Source: Pectobacterium polonicum
Lineage (GTDB): Bacteria > Pseudomonadota > Gammaproteobacteria > Enterobacterales > Enterobacteriaceae
DNA: 64,000 bases
Direction of reading: 5' to 3'
NCBI RefSeq assembly: GCF_005497185.1
Contig: NZ_RJTN01000001.1
Location: 434,001 to 498,000 of the forward strand
In this document: positions 19,878 to 29,671 of the stretch, in pieces
Layout of the letters: each line of letters begins with the position of its first letter
Position numbering within the stretch: the first letter of the stretch is position 1
Program-made: the position numbers and the translations under genes
The notes under the pieces: model-generated
Told to the model about the DNA's origin: nothing
What the model saw: only the letters and a program-made list of their open reading frames with translations
Database searches by the model: none

Positions 19878-20560
19878 GTGCAAAAGAGAATGGAATTCAA
19901 TAAGATCAAATATGAGAGAATATTGTTAATTCATGCAACAATTATAAAACAATAAAAAAACGGAATAATCAGTAATAAAATAATAAAAAACATACAAAAA
20001 AAAGAATAAAAAATGTGCCTTATTGTATGTAAATAATCGATAACGGAAAGTAGCGATTATATTGCTGAATTAATTTAACTTAAACCTAAAAATTACATTG
20101 CATTAACAATAAGCGCAATAAAGAAATTAATGCAACGCATTAATCACCAGAAAGACGTTAAATTGTTTTAGATCAAAAAACGCCTCTGGATATAATTTAT
20201 GAAATAGGCTTAAATTGCGCGAGGTCAATTATCACCTTTTGCACCTTTGGGCGGGAAAGTTGATTTGAAGCCAAAAACCTAGTCTAGGTCACGTAAAAAC
20301 CTATTTATTGTAGGGGATTACAGGCGTAATATACGGCTACCTCCTTATGGGGTACGCTATTTGTAATACTTGTGATTTATCTTGAGCTTGCTGTCGGGGC
20401 ATCGCGATGTGACTGCCCTGGTGAACGGTATTTTTAGTGTTTGTTACAGCCGATGTTAAAGCAATTCTTGTTGTGTTCTTTTTGGGTGTAATGGCCGAAT
20501 GTTTGGCGGCTTGTCAGCGTTTGCAAGCTAATCCCTTCCTGCGAGGAGCAAGGAGTCAAA
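19878..20560 (+). promoter_or_regulatory. Long AT-rich cydA regulatory region
   Basis: These 683 bases between sucD and cydA hold no credible gene. The first half is extremely AT-rich with A-tracts (19940-20010), suggesting H-NS or ArcA binding. An FNR-like box lies at 20163-20176. The E. coli cyd operon has a comparably long multi-promoter region controlled by ArcA and FNR. The mannosylglycerate genes that lie here in E. coli K-12 are absent. Confidence 0.65.
20163..20176. promoter_or_regulatory. FNR-like box upstream of cydA
   Basis: TTGTT-TTAG-ATCAA matches the FNR consensus TTGAT-N4-ATCAA at nine of ten positions. It lies about 385 bases upstream of cydA. FNR represses cyd under strict anaerobiosis in E. 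coli; the same is inferred here. Confidence 0.6.
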
Positions 20561-22129
20561 ATGTTTGATGTAGTCGAACTGTCACGTTTACAGTTTGCCT
20601 TAACTGCAATGTACCATTTTCTATTCGTACCATTAACGCTGGGGATGGCGTTTTTGCTGGCGATTATGGAAACGGTATATGTGCTGTCCGGCAAACAAAT
20701 CTATAAAGATATGACCAAATTCTGGGGCAAGTTATTCGCAATTAACTTTGCTCTTGGGGTTGCTACCGGATTGACTATGGAGTTTCAATTCGGGACCAAC
20801 TGGTCATATTTCTCTCACTACGTCGGGGATATTTTCGGCGCGCCGCTGGCTATTGAAGGCTTGATGGCATTCTTCCTGGAATCGACCTTTGTTGGCTTGT
20901 TCTTCTTCGGTTGGGACCGTTTAGGAAAAGTGCAGCATATGGCCGTGACCTGGCTGGTCGCACTGGGTTCTAACTTCTCTGCACTGTGGATTCTGGTCGC
21001 CAATGGCTGGATGCAAAACCCCATCGCATCAGATTTCAATTTTGAAACCATGCGTATGGAAATGGTGAGTTTCGCTGACCTGGTGCTGAACCCCGTTGCT
21101 CAGGTGAAATTCGTTCACACGGTGGCAGCAGGTTACTGTACCGGCGCGATGTTCATTCTGGGTATCAGTTCCTACTATCTGTTGAAAGGCCGTGACATTG
21201 CGTTTGCCAAGCGTTCATTTGCTATCGCAGCAAGCTTCGGTCTGGCTTCTGTCTTGTCTGTTATCGTACTGGGTGATGAATCCGGTTATGAAATGGGTGA
21301 CGTGCAGAAAACCAAACTGGCAGCGATTGAAGCCGAATGGGAAACACAGCCAGCTCCTGCATCCTTTACGCTGATTGGCATCCCGAACCAGGATACGATG
21401 GAAAACAACTATGCCATCAAGATCCCTTACGCTTTGGGGATAATTGCCACCCGTTCAACTGACAAAGAAGTGACGGGTCTGAAAGAGCTGATGGCGATGC
21501 ATGAAGTGCGTATTCGCAATGGTATGAAAGCGTACCACTTGCTGGAAGAATTACGCGCGGGCAACACCGACCCGGCAATAAAAGAAGCGTTCGATCAGTC
21601 TAAGAAAGACTTGGGCTATGGTCTGTTGCTGAAACGCTATACGCCGAAAGTCTCTGATGCATCAGAAACTCAGATTAAACAAGCAGTTAAAGATTCTATC
21701 CCACGTGTAGCACCGCTGTATTTCTCTTTCCGTATCATGGTAGGTTGCGGCATTCTGATGCTGTTGATCATTGGTCTCTCTTTCTGGACTGTTCTGCGTG
21801 GCAAAATTGGTCAGAAACGCTGGCTGCACCGCATCGCACTGTATGGTATTCCGCTGCCGTGGATTGCTATCGAAGCAGGCTGGTTTGTTGCCGAATACGG
21901 CCGTCAACCTTGGGCTATCGGTGAAATCCTGCCAACAGCTGTCGCGACCTCATCGTTGACAGCAGGCGATATTCTGTTCTCCATGGGACTGATCTGTGGT
22001 CTGTATACGCTCTTCCTGATTGCAGAAATGTATCTGATGTTCAAATTTGCACGTCTGGGGCCAAGCAGCCTGAAAACAGGACGTTACCATTTTGAACAAC
22101 CTATAGCGGCTGCGCAGGAAGCACGGTAA
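20561..22129 (+). CDS. cydA: Cytochrome bd-I ubiquinol oxidase subunit I
   Basis: This 522-residue subunit carries haems b558, b595 and d and oxidises ubiquinol at a periplasmic Q loop (about residues 255-330, here [21 protein letters not shown]). The N-terminal histidine ligand is in [21 protein letters not shown] and the GRQPW signature is in [17 protein letters not shown], both diagnostic of bd oxidases. Nine or so membrane helices are apparent. It supports respiration at low oxygen and is insensitive to many inhibitors of haem-copper oxidases. GGAGCAAGGAG precedes the start. cydB follows 13 bases later. Confidence 0.97.
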   Translation: MFDVVELSRLQFALTAMYHFLFVPLTLGMAFLLAIMETVYVLSGKQIYKDMTKFWGKLFAINFALGVATGLTMEFQFGTNWSYFSHYVGDIFGAPLAIEGLMAFFLESTFVGLFFFGWDRLGKVQHMAVTWLVALGSNFSALWILVANGWMQNPIASDFNFETMRMEMVSFADLVLNPVAQVKFVHTVAAGYCTGAMFILGISSYYLLKGRDIAFAKRSFAIAASFGLASVLSVIVLGDESGYEMGDVQKTKLAAIEAEWETQPAPASFTLIGIPNQDTMENNYAIKIPYALGIIATRSTDKEVTGLKELMAMHEVRIRNGMKAYHLLEELRAGNTDPAIKEAFDQSKKDLGYGLLLKRYTPKVSDASETQIKQAVKDSIPRVAPLYFSFRIMVGCGILMLLIIGLSFWTVLRGKIGQKRWLHRIALYGIPLPWIAIEAGWFVAEYGRQPWAIGEILPTAVATSSLTAGDILFSMGLICGLYTLFLIAEMYLMFKFARLGPSSLKTGRYHFEQPIAAAQEAR

Positions 22130-22142
22130 ACAGGAGTCCACT

Positions 22143-23282
22143 ATGTTTGAATATGAAGTCTTACGTTTTATCTGGTGGCTGTTGATCGGTATTTTGCTGA
22201 TTGGCTTCGCCATCACTGATGGTTTTGACATGGGCGTGGGCATTCTGGTGCGTCTGATGGGGCGTGGGGATACCGAGCGTCGCGTTATGATTAACAGTAT
22301 TGCTCCGCACTGGGACGGTAACCAGGTCTGGTTGATCACCGCTGGTGGCGCGCTGTTTGCTGCCTGGCCGATGGTTTATGCCGCTGCGTTCTCCGGTTTC
22401 TACATTGCTATGATTCTGGTGCTGGCCTCATTGTTCTTCCGTCCTGTCGGCTTCGATTATCGTTCAAAAATCGAAGATCCGCGCTGGCGTGGCATGTGGG
22501 ACTGGGGCATCTTTATTGGCAGTTTTGTGCCGCCGGTTGTCATTGGTGTAGCGTTTGGCAATTTGTTGCAGGGCGTGCCGTTCCACGTCGATGAATATCT
22601 GCGCCTGTACTACACCGGAAACTTCTTCCAACTGCTGAATCCGTTTGGTTTACTGGCTGGTGTGGTGAGTCTGACGATGATTCTTACTCAGGGTGCAACC
22701 TACCTGATGATGAGGACCACGGGCGATTTGCACGTGCGTTCCAAATCAGCCGCGCAAATTTCCGCGCTGGTGATGATGGTGACGTTTGCTCTGGCTGGCG
22801 TATGGGTGATTTATGGCATTGATGGTTATGTGGTGACGTCGGCGATTAACACCGCTGCTGAGTCTAACCCACTGCGTAAAGAAGTCGTTCAGCAGGCAGG
22901 TGCCTGGCTGGTCAACTTCAATAACCATCCTGTGCTGTGGGCTATTCCCGTACTGGGCGTGGTATTGCCAGTGCTGACTACCCTTATGGCGCGTGCAGAG
23001 AAAGGAGCATGGGCATTCTTGTTCTCTTCTCTGACTATCGCTTGTGTGATTCTGACCGCTGGGATCGCTATGTTCCCGTTCATTATGCCGTCAGTCACCG
23101 TGCCTAACGTCAGCTTGACGGTATGGGATGCGACATCGAGTCTGCTGACGTTGAAAGTGATGACTGTGGTTGCGATTATTTTCGTTCCCATCGTGCTTTC
23201 TTACACTGCGTGGTGCTACTACAAGATGTTCGGTCGTATTACTAAAGAGCAGATTGAGCAAAACACTCACTCTATGTACTAA
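22143..23282 (+). CDS. cydB: Cytochrome bd-I ubiquinol oxidase subunit II
   Basis: This 379-residue integral membrane protein is the second large subunit of cytochrome bd. It starts MFEYEVLRFIWWLLIGILLIGFAITDGFDMGVG, the typical CydB N-terminus with the conserved aspartate pair of the proton and haem region. Eight or nine hydrophobic helices are evident. The length equals that of E. coli CydB. The ATG follows CAGGAG. The tiny cydX gene starts 16 bases downstream, so cydA, cydB and cydX form one operon. Confidence 0.97.
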   Translation: MFEYEVLRFIWWLLIGILLIGFAITDGFDMGVGILVRLMGRGDTERRVMINSIAPHWDGNQVWLITAGGALFAAWPMVYAAAFSGFYIAMILVLASLFFRPVGFDYRSKIEDPRWRGMWDWGIFIGSFVPPVVIGVAFGNLLQGVPFHVDEYLRLYYTGNFFQLLNPFGLLAGVVSLTMILTQGATYLMMRTTGDLHVRSKSAAQISALVMMVTFALAGVWVIYGIDGYVVTSAINTAAESNPLRKEVVQQAGAWLVNFNNHPVLWAIPVLGVVLPVLTTLMARAEKGAWAFLFSSLTIACVILTAGIAMFPFIMPSVTVPNVSLTVWDATSSLLTLKVMTVVAIIFVPIVLSYTAWCYYKMFGRITKEQIEQNTHSMY

Positions 23283-23298
23283 GTAAGGAGCTTAATTT

Positions 23299-23415
23299 AT
23301 GTGGTATTTTGCCTGGATACTCGGAACGCTTCTTGCTTGCTCACTGGGGATCATCACGGCCCTGGCTATTGAGCAGAGTGAGGCAAGTAAAGCGGCTGAA
23401 GACGATAAGCAATGA
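23299..23415 (+). CDS. cydX: Cytochrome bd oxidase small subunit CydX
   Basis: This 38-residue single-pass protein begins MWYFAWILGTLLACSLGIIT, the strongly conserved CydX start, and ends in a charged tail (EASKAAEDDKQ). It stabilises the haems of the bd complex in E. coli. It is easily missed by gene finders because of its size. AAGGAG lies at 23284-23289. Its TGA overlaps the ybgE start as ATGA, indicating translational coupling. Confidence 0.95.
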   Translation: MWYFAWILGTLLACSLGIITALAIEQSEASKAAEDDKQ

Positions 23416-23705
23416 ATGATCTGGTCGATAAACTCTATCGCCTGATGGATAAGAGCCCGTTAAGGGCTCTTTCCCTTATCATGGCGTTGCTACTCGCTGG
23501 CTGTGTCTTCTGGGACCCGACGCGCTTTGCTGCGCGGACCAGCGAACTCGCGGTTTGGCAGGGGCTGCTGTTGATTTGGGCCGTTTGCGCTGGCGTTGTT
23601 CATGGCGTGGGTTTCCGTCCACATCGCCTGCTTTGGCGCGCGTTTTTCGCACCACTTCCCGCCTTTGTGATCCTGTGCGCAGGATTGTACTATTTCTTCG
23701 GTTAA
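23412..23705 (+). CDS. ybgE: Cyd operon protein YbgE
   Basis: This 97-residue membrane protein of the YbgE family has three hydrophobic segments: LRALSLIMALLLAGCVFW, WQGLLLIWAVCAGVVHGVGF and FFAPLPAFVILCAGLYYFF. The motif VHGVGFRP is typical of the family. It is conserved with cydABX in enterobacteria, but its function is unclear. The ATG overlaps the cydX stop by four bases. It is the last gene of the cyd operon before the tol-pal promoter region. Confidence 0.9.
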   Translation: MNDLVDKLYRLMDKSPLRALSLIMALLLAGCVFWDPTRFAARTSELAVWQGLLLIWAVCAGVVHGVGFRPHRLLWRAFFAPLPAFVILCAGLYYFFG

Positions 23706-23778
23706 AATAGTCTCCTATTCCATTTAGTTATGGGTTGCTTGCGACCCATAATTATTTTCTTTCCGCTGTCACAATCCA

Positions 23779-23807
23779 TTCCAAACCTCATTTCTCTTGC
23801 GTATAGT
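23779..23807 (+). promoter_or_regulatory. Predicted ybgC-tol promoter
   Basis: A -10 box TATAGT (23802-23807) lies 17 bases after a weak -35 box TTCCAA (23779-23784). It is placed about 30 bases before the ybgC start, matching the known promoter upstream of ybgC in the E. coli tol-pal cluster. Confidence 0.5.
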
Positions 23808-23838
23808 AGCGAGGTTTAATGCATTACCGGGATGTAGA

Positions 23839-24243
23839 GTGAGTAATTCGTTGTTTCGCTGGCCAGTTCGAGTCTACTTTGAAGACACTGATGCAGGTGG
23901 CGTTGTCTACCATGCGCGCTATGTTGCCTTTTATGAAAGGGCAAGAACCGAAGCGTTGCGGGAACGTAACTTTCACCAGCAAGCCTTGCTAAGTGAGCAT
24001 GTCGCGTTTGCTGTTCGTCGGATGACGGTGGAGTATCTTGCTCCTGCGCGCCTCGACGACATGCTGGAAGTGCAGAGCGAGATTATCTCGCTGCGTGGTG
24101 CTTCTCTGACTTTCGCACAGCGTATTCTCAATGCTCAGGGCACCCTGCTAAGCCATGCTGAAGTTTTGATCGCATGCATCGATCCACATCAAATGAAGCC
24201 AATTGCGCTTCCTAAGTCTATTGTCGCGGAGTTCAAGCAGTGA
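23839..24243 (+). CDS. ybgC: Acyl-CoA thioesterase YbgC
   Basis: This 134-residue hot-dog fold thioesterase has the 4-hydroxybenzoyl-CoA thioesterase-type signature [25 protein letters not shown], with the catalytic aspartate in DTDAGG. The start is taken as GTG at 23839 ([16 protein letters not shown]), which gives exactly the E. coli length; an ATG further upstream at 23797 would overlap the promoter. YbgC is linked to phospholipid metabolism and sits at the head of the tol-pal cluster. It overlaps tolQ by four bases (GTGA). Confidence 0.92.
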   Translation: MSNSLFRWPVRVYFEDTDAGGVVYHARYVAFYERARTEALRERNFHQQALLSEHVAFAVRRMTVEYLAPARLDDMLEVQSEIISLRGASLTFAQRILNAQGTLLSHAEVLIACIDPHQMKPIALPKSIVAEFKQ

Positions 24244-24926
24244 CTGACATGAACGTTTTTGATTTGTTCCTGAAGGCAAGCCTTCTGGTCAAACTAATCA
24301 TGCTGATTTTAATCTGTTTTTCTATCGCTTCCTGGGCGATCATTATTCAACGTACCCGAATTTTGAATACGGCGACGCGTGAGGCTGAGGCGTTCGAGGA
24401 CAAATTTTGGTCGGGTATCGAACTGTCGCGTCTCTATCAGGAAAGCCAAAGCCGTCGCGATAGTCTGACGGGCACTGAACAAATCTTCCATTCAGGTTTC
24501 AAAGAATTTGCGCGGTTGCATCGTGTTAACAGCCATGCGCCGGAAGCGGTGGTAGAAGGTGCATCCCGTGCGATGCGTATTTCAATGAATCGTGAATTGG
24601 AAACGCTGGAAACGCACATTCCCTTCTTGGGCACCGTGGGGTCTATCAGCCCGTATATCGGCCTGTTCGGTACCGTTTGGGGGATTATGCACGCTTTTAT
24701 CGCGCTGGGCGCCGTGAAGCAGGCAACCTTACAAATGGTCGCACCTGGTATTGCCGAAGCTTTGATTGCTACGGCAATCGGCCTGTTTGCTGCGATTCCT
24801 GCGGTCATGGCGTATAACCGCCTTAGCCTGCGGGTGGGTAAACTGGAGCAGAACTACGACAACTTTACGGAAGAGTTCATCGCGATCCTGCACCGTCAGG
24901 CATTCTCCAGCGACAACAGCAAGTAA
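24240..24926 (+). CDS. tolQ: Tol-Pal system protein TolQ
   Basis: This 228-residue MotA/TolQ/ExbB-type proton channel subunit energises TolA through the proton-motive force. It has three hydrophobic segments (about residues 12-34, 135-160 and 168-192), with the conserved [23 protein letters not shown] in the second and [21 protein letters not shown] in the third. It starts with GTG at 24240, overlapping the ybgC stop. E. coli TolQ has 230 residues. The Tol system constricts the outer membrane during division and keeps it intact. Confidence 0.96.
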   Translation: MTDMNVFDLFLKASLLVKLIMLILICFSIASWAIIIQRTRILNTATREAEAFEDKFWSGIELSRLYQESQSRRDSLTGTEQIFHSGFKEFARLHRVNSHAPEAVVEGASRAMRISMNRELETLETHIPFLGTVGSISPYIGLFGTVWGIMHAFIALGAVKQATLQMVAPGIAEALIATAIGLFAAIPAVMAYNRLSLRVGKLEQNYDNFTEEFIAILHRQAFSSDNSK

Positions 24927-24938
24927 TCAGGGGGGATC

Positions 24939-25364
24939 ATGGCACGAGTACGCAGAGGTCGTCGTGAGCTGAAATCCGAGATCAACATTGTTCCGCTATT
25001 GGACGTGCTGTTGGTGCTGTTGCTGATTTTTATGGCGACAGCGCCGATTATTACGCAGAGCGTTGAGGTAGACCTGCCGGATGCAACCGATTCAAAAACG
25101 GTCTCCAGCAATGACAATCCGCCCGTGATCGTAGAGGTTTCAGGCATAGGGCAATATAGCCTGGTTGTTGAGCAAAACCGTATGGAACAGCTTCCGGCAG
25201 AGCAGGTGGTTGCTGAAGCGCAATCACGACTGGCTACTAACCCCAAGACGGTCTTTTTGATTGGGGGGGCGAAAGATGTTCCTTATGATGAGATCATTAA
25301 AGCGTTGAATTTGTTGCATCAAGCTGGCGTAAAGTCCGTTGGTTTGATGACGCAACCGATTTAA
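24939..25364 (+). CDS. tolR: Tol-Pal system protein TolR
   Basis: This 141-residue ExbD/TolR protein has a short cytoplasmic N-terminus (RRGRRELKSEIN), one membrane helix with the essential aspartate in VPLLDVLLVLLLIFM, and a periplasmic domain that binds peptidoglycan. It partners TolQ in the proton channel. The length matches E. coli TolR (142 residues). GGGGGAT precedes the ATG, 12 bases after tolQ. tolA begins 64 bases downstream. Confidence 0.96.
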   Translation: MARVRRGRRELKSEINIVPLLDVLLVLLLIFMATAPIITQSVEVDLPDATDSKTVSSNDNPPVIVEVSGIGQYSLVVEQNRMEQLPAEQVVAEAQSRLATNPKTVFLIGGAKDVPYDEIIKALNLLHQAGVKSVGLMTQPI

Positions 25365-25428
25365 ATGAGTGCATCACGGTTATGATCGTTAAGCCTATTT
25401 CTGGCAACACTGTTTTTGGGAATCGCTT

Positions 25429-26616
25429 GTGCTAAAGGCAAACGAACAAAACGATAAGCTGAAACGCGCCGTTATTATCTCGGCTGTTCTGCACATCATA
25501 CTGATTGCTTTGCTGCTCTGGAGTTCGTCGACGCAAACGATGGATGCCAGCGGGGGCGGTGGAGGCTCGTCAATTGATGCAGTGATGGTCGATCCGAGCG
25601 CGGTGGTAGAGCAGTATAACCGCCAACAGCAGCAGCAGACCGATGCGAAACGTTCTGAACAGCAGCGTCAAAAGCAGGCTGAACGGCAGGCCGAAGAGCT
25701 TCAACAGAAGCAAGCCGCTGAACAGCAGCGGCTGAAAGAGCTAGAAAAAGAGCGTCTTCAAGCGCAGGAAGAAGCGAAAAAGCAGGCTCAGGAGCAGGCT
25801 GAACAGCGTAAGCAGTCTGAAGCGGCGGCTCAGCAGGCAAAAGAACAGCAGAAGCAGGCCGAAGCCGCTGCGGCAAAAGCGAAAGCTGAAGCTGAACAGC
25901 AGGCGAAAGCGGCAGCGGACGCTAAAAAGAAAGCGGAAGACGAAGCGAAGAAACAAGCGGCTGCGGCCGCTGCTGCTAAGAAGCAGGCGGAAGAAGAGGC
26001 TAAAGAAAAAGCCGCTGAGGCTGCCAAGCAAAAGGCAGCAGAAACCGCGAAAGCAGAAGCAGCCAAGGCTGCCGCAGAGGCAGCAAAAGAGGCTGAACAA
26101 GCTAAACAAAAAGCAGCAGCAGAGGCAGCGAAACAAAAAGCTGACGCTGATGCAGCGAAAAAGGCTGAAGCCGCTGCGGCGGCTAAAAAAGCCGCTGATG
26201 ATAAAAAGAAAGCGGCAGCAGAAGCGGCTAAGCAGGAAAGCGCCGTTGATGATTTGCTGGGTGGGTTGGCCTCATCGAAAAATGCGCCGAAGTCTGGCGG
26301 TGGCGCACCTGCGGGCGCGGGTAACAATAAGAAGAGCGGTGCATCAGGTGCGGCTCTCGATAGTTATGGTAGTCAGGTTCGTTCAGCCATTCAGAGTAAG
26401 TTTTATGACTGGCAGCTCTACAAAGGACGTACCTGTACATTACGGATTAAGCTGGCGCCAGATGGTCTGCTGATTGATGTCACGGCTGAAGGTGGCGATC
26501 CGGCGCTATGTCAGGCGGCTATTGCGGCTGCCAAACAGGCCAAAATACCGAAGCCACCGAGTACGGATGTTTATGAGGCTTTCAAAAATGCGCCAATAGA
26601 CTTTAAACCGCAGTAA
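25429..26616 (+). CDS. tolA: Tol-Pal system protein TolA
   Basis: This 395-residue inner-membrane protein spans the periplasm and links the TolQR motor to TolB and Pal. Domain I has a membrane helix near residues 13-34 with the S-H-L-S face (SAVLHIILIALLLWSS). Domain II (about 60-280) is a long Ala/Lys/Glu/Gln-rich helix made of repeating KAAAEAAK-type units. Domain III (about 300-395) is the globular C-terminus with two cysteines (GRTCTL and PALCQAA). It starts with GTG, as in E. coli. The repetitive DNA of domain II creates false open frames on the other strand. Confidence 0.96.
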   Translation: MLKANEQNDKLKRAVIISAVLHIILIALLLWSSSTQTMDASGGGGGSSIDAVMVDPSAVVEQYNRQQQQQTDAKRSEQQRQKQAERQAEELQQKQAAEQQRLKELEKERLQAQEEAKKQAQEQAEQRKQSEAAAQQAKEQQKQAEAAAAKAKAEAEQQAKAAADAKKKAEDEAKKQAAAAAAAKKQAEEEAKEKAAEAAKQKAAETAKAEAAKAAAEAAKEAEQAKQKAAAEAAKQKADADAAKKAEAAAAAKKAADDKKKAAAEAAKQESAVDDLLGGLASSKNAPKSGGGAPAGAGNNKKSGASGAALDSYGSQVRSAIQSKFYDWQLYKGRTCTLRIKLAPDGLLIDVTAEGGDPALCQAAIAAAKQAKIPKPPSTDVYEAFKNAPIDFKPQ

Positions 26617-26682
26617 CCGGGCTGTTTACCCAATAGATTTAAGATTATTACGATGGTAAATAAACCAGGTTATGTTGTTTTG

Positions 26683-26709
26683 TTGACATTGGTTTGTTTT
26701 TGTTAAAAT
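26683..26709 (+). promoter_or_regulatory. Predicted tolB promoter
   Basis: A consensus -35 TTGACA (26683-26688) is followed after 15 bases by TAAAAT (26704-26709), which is preceded by TG in extended -10 arrangement. It lies about 45 bases upstream of tolB, fitting an internal promoter for tolB-pal-cpoB. Confidence 0.6.
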
Positions 26710-26754
26710 TCTGCTAATTTATCGTAGACTTCGCGTCTGGATAAGGGAGATGAG

Positions 26755-28047
26755 ATGAAGCAAGTACTGAAAGTTGCAGTAAGCTTTTTAATGCTGTGGG
26801 CAGCGGTGCTGCACGCGGAAGTACGTATAGAGATTACCCAAGGGGTAGACTCTGCGCGTCCTATTGGTGTGGTTCCATTTAAATGGGCTGGGCCAGGCGC
26901 TGCGCCTGAAGACGTAGGCGGCATCGTTGGTGCTGATTTGCGTAACAGCGGTAAATTCAACCCGATCGACGCAAACCGTATGCCACAGCAGCCTGCAACG
27001 GCATCTGAAGTGACGCCTGCTGCATGGACGGCGTTGGGCATCGATGCGGTTGTGGTTGGTCAGGTTCAGCCGAGTGCCGATGGCAGCTATCTGGTTTCTT
27101 ACCAGCTTGTTGATACCTCCGGTAACCCAGGCAGCGTATTGGCGCAGAACCAGTTTAAAGTCACAAAACAGTGGTTGCGCTATGCTGCACACACCGCCAG
27201 TGACGAAGTGTTTGAAAAACTGAGTGGTATTAAAGGTGCGTTCCGTACCCGTATCGCTTACGTTGTTCAGACTAACGGTGGTCAGTTCCCTTATGAACTG
27301 CGCGTTGCCGACTATGATGGCTACAACCAATTCGTTGTTCATCGTTCGCCACAGCCGCTGATGTCTCCAGCCTGGTCCGCAGACGGTAGCAAACTTGCCT
27401 ACGTAACGTTTGAAAGCGGCCGTTCTGCGCTGGTTATCCAAACGTTGGCAAATGGCGCGATCCGTCAGGTTGCGTCTTTCCCTCGTCACAACGGTGCGCC
27501 TTCTTTCTCTCCTGATGGCAGTAAACTGGCGTTTGCTCTGTCGAAGAGTGGTAGCCTGAATCTGTATGTGATGAATCTGGGCTCGGGTCAAATCAGTCAG
27601 GTGACGGATGGCCGCAGCAATAACACGGAACCAACCTGGTTCCCAGATAGCCAAACCTTGGCCTATACTTCAGACCAGGCTGGCCGTCCTCAGGTTTACA
27701 AAGTGAATGCTAACGGCGGTGCACCACAACGCCTGACCTGGGAAGGTTCTCAGAATCAGGATTCCGATGTGAGCGCCGACGGGAAATTTTTGGTAACGGT
27801 GAGCTCGAATGGTGGAGCTCAGCATATTTCCAAACTGGATCTGGTAACGGGTGCCGTACAAGTATTAACGGACACGTTCCTGGACGAAACGCCAAGTATC
27901 GCACCGAATGGCACGATGGTGATCTACAGTTCCAAACAAGGGCTGGGTTCAGTGCTACAGCTGGTTTCGACCGATGGCCGTTTCAAAGCGCGTCTTCCGG
28001 CTACTGATGGACAGGTTAAATTCCCTGCCTGGTCGCCGTATCTATAA
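26755..28047 (+). CDS. tolB: Tol-Pal system protein TolB
   Basis: This 430-residue periplasmic beta-propeller protein binds Pal and TolA. A signal peptide ([21 protein letters not shown], cut before EVRIE) precedes the N-terminal alpha/beta domain (about 22-160). A six-bladed propeller follows, in which [39 protein letters not shown] and [14 protein letters not shown] mark successive blades. The length equals that of E. coli TolB. AAGGGAGATGAG precedes the start. pal follows after 40 bases. Confidence 0.97.
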   Translation: MKQVLKVAVSFLMLWAAVLHAEVRIEITQGVDSARPIGVVPFKWAGPGAAPEDVGGIVGADLRNSGKFNPIDANRMPQQPATASEVTPAAWTALGIDAVVVGQVQPSADGSYLVSYQLVDTSGNPGSVLAQNQFKVTKQWLRYAAHTASDEVFEKLSGIKGAFRTRIAYVVQTNGGQFPYELRVADYDGYNQFVVHRSPQPLMSPAWSADGSKLAYVTFESGRSALVIQTLANGAIRQVASFPRHNGAPSFSPDGSKLAFALSKSGSLNLYVMNLGSGQISQVTDGRSNNTEPTWFPDSQTLAYTSDQAGRPQVYKVNANGGAPQRLTWEGSQNQDSDVSADGKFLVTVSSNGGAQHISKLDLVTGAVQVLTDTFLDETPSIAPNGTMVIYSSKQGLGSVLQLVSTDGRFKARLPATDGQVKFPAWSPYL

Positions 28048-28087
28048 GTACAGATATGTACAATAAACTCGTCAAAGGACATAAGAA

Positions 28088-28597
28088 ATGCAATTCAATA
28101 AAGTGCTGAAAGGCCTGATGTTGGCTCTGCCGGTACTGGCAGTGGCCGCTTGTAGCTCCAACAAGAACGCGGACAATGACCAATCTTCCATGGGTGCGGG
28201 TAACAACGGCATGATGGATGGCGGTAACATGTCTTCTTCTGAGCAAGCTCGTTTGCAGATGCAAGAATTACAGCGCAACAACATCGTTTACTTCGGTCTG
28301 GACAAATACGATGTGAGCTCTGAATTCGCTCAGATGCTGGACGCCCACGCTGCATTCCTGCGTAGCAACCCGTCTTACAAAGTGACTATCGAAGGTCACG
28401 CGGACGAACGCGGTACGCCAGAATACAACATCGCTCTGGGTGAGCGTCGTGCCAACGCGGTACAAATGTACCTGCAGGGTAAAGGCGTTTCTTCCGATCA
28501 GATCTCTATCGTTTCTTACGGTAAAGAGAAACCAGCTGTTCTCGGTCATGACGAAGCGGCCTATGCCAAAAACCGTCGTGCCGTTCTGGTATATTAA
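28088..28597 (+). CDS. pal: Peptidoglycan-associated lipoprotein Pal
   Basis: This 169-residue outer-membrane lipoprotein has a signal peptide ending in the lipobox VLAVAAC (lipidated C22), an Asn/Met/Gly-rich linker (about 23-58) and a C-terminal OmpA-like domain. The peptidoglycan-binding motifs [21 protein letters not shown] are clear. It tethers the outer membrane to the cell wall and is released by TolB at the division site. AAAGGACATAAG precedes the ATG. It is cotranscribed with tolB and cpoB. Confidence 0.97.
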   Translation: MQFNKVLKGLMLALPVLAVAACSSNKNADNDQSSMGAGNNGMMDGGNMSSSEQARLQMQELQRNNIVYFGLDKYDVSSEFAQMLDAHAAFLRSNPSYKVTIEGHADERGTPEYNIALGERRANAVQMYLQGKGVSSDQISIVSYGKEKPAVLGHDEAAYAKNRRAVLVY

Positions 28598-28606
28598 GAG
28601 AATCGC

Positions 28607-29383
28607 ATGAGCAGTAACTTCAGACGTCACCTGTTGGGTCTGTCGTTACTGGTTGGCGTAGCGGTCCCTTGGGCCGCTACTGCCCAAGCGCCAATCAGTA
28701 ATGTCGGCTCAGGCTCGGTCGAAGACCGTGTCACTCAATTAGAGCGTATTTCTAACGCTCACAGTCAGCTTTTAACTCAACTTCAACAGCAGATCTCTGA
28801 TAATCAGCGGGACATGGATAGCCTCCGTGGGCAGATTCAGGAAAGTCAGTATCAGTTGAATCAGATCGTTGAACGGCAAAAACAGATTTATCAGCAGATT
28901 GATGGATTCAGTTCGCAATCATCTTCTACACCGACGACAAACAGTACGCCAGCCGCTGCTGCGGGTACTGATACGGGTGCAGCCAACACGGCTGCACCAG
29001 CCAGTACGGGTGATGCGAATAGTGACTACAATGCCGCCGCTGCGCTCGTGCTGGAGAAAAAACAGTACGATCAGGCTATCAGCGCATTTCAGGCATTTGT
29101 CAAAAAATATCCAGATTCAACGTATCAACCCAATGCCAACTATTGGCTTGGTCAGTTGAATTACAACAAGGGGAAAAAGGACGATGCTGCGTACTATTTC
29201 GCCAATGTTGTTAAAAATTATCCCAAGTCACCAAAAAGTTCCGAAGCCTTGCTGAAGGTTGGGGTGATCATGCAGGAAAAAGGTCAGGCTGATAAAGCCA
29301 AAGCCGTTTACCAGCAAGTTGTAAAAATGTACCCCAATACGGAAAGTGCAAAGCAAGCGCAAAAGCGTTTAGCGGGATCGTAA
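28607..29383 (+). CDS. cpoB: Cell division coordinator CpoB
   Basis: This 258-residue periplasmic protein (formerly YbgF) links PBP1B activity to Tol-driven constriction. It has a signal peptide (about residues 1-27, ending AATAQA). A coiled coil follows (about 38-95, ERISNAHSQLLTQLQQQISDNQRDMD region), then a Ser/Thr/Ala/Pro-rich linker, and C-terminal tetratricopeptide repeats beginning DYNAAAALVLEKKQYDQAI. It begins nine bases after pal and ends at a strong terminator, closing the tol-pal cluster. Confidence 0.95.
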   Translation: MSSNFRRHLLGLSLLVGVAVPWAATAQAPISNVGSGSVEDRVTQLERISNAHSQLLTQLQQQISDNQRDMDSLRGQIQESQYQLNQIVERQKQIYQQIDGFSSQSSSTPTTNSTPAAAAGTDTGAANTAAPASTGDANSDYNAAAALVLEKKQYDQAISAFQAFVKKYPDSTYQPNANYWLGQLNYNKGKKDDAAYYFANVVKNYPKSPKSSEALLKVGVIMQEKGQADKAKAVYQQVVKMYPNTESAKQAQKRLAGS

Positions 29384-29396
29384 TACCGTATTAATT

Positions 29397-29433
29397 GGCA
29401 CAAAAATTGCGCATCATGCGCGGTTTTTGTGCC
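29397..29433 (+). terminator. Terminator after cpoB
   Basis: The arms GGCACAAAAA (29397-29406) and TTTTTGTGCC (29424-29433) pair perfectly, with an inner GCGC/GCGC stem. The inner T-run makes it usable as an intrinsic terminator on the plus strand. Confidence 0.75.
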
Positions 29434-29480
29434 TAAACGTCTTAAGAGTAAGCAATCAAACAATTTTTTAAGAAAATAGG

Positions 29481-29508
29481 TTGCGCTGGAAATTTAAATC
29501 AGTAATAT
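29481..29508 (+). promoter_or_regulatory. Predicted tRNA-Lys promoter
   Basis: TTGCGC (29481-29486) and TAATAT (29503-29508) are separated by 16 bases and followed by a GC-rich discriminator (GTGCCGCCG), typical of stringently controlled stable-RNA promoters. Transcription would include both tRNA-Lys genes. Confidence 0.55.
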
Positions 29509-29558
29509 GTGCCGCCGTTGCCAAGGCAAACAGCAAAACGCTAAAGCAGCATGGAATT

Positions 29559-29634
29559 GGGTCGTTAGCTCAGTCGGTAGAGCAGTTGACTTTTAATCAA
29601 TTGGTCGCAGGTTCGAATCCTGCACGACCCACCA
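29559..29634 (+). tRNA. tRNA-Lys (UUU), copy 1
   Basis: A 76-base cloverleaf with acceptor GGGTCGT / ACGACCC, the T-loop GGTTCGAATCC, anticodon TTT at 29592-29594 and encoded CCA. In E. coli a larger lysine/valine tRNA cluster lies at the same place after cpoB and before nadA. Confidence 0.97.
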
Positions 29635-29671
29635 ATTTCAAGAAGAATACCAGTAAGCAGTTCCGCATTGC

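Noticed and set aside
25741-26327. Minus-strand frames rich in Ala/Ser/Phe or Leu/Cys/Phe
   Set aside because: They are the reverse complement of the repetitive Ala/Lys/Gln-coding part of tolA.
26788-27654. 288-codon minus-strand frame inside tolB
   Set aside because: It is antisense to the tolB propeller, with no motif and no ribosome site.
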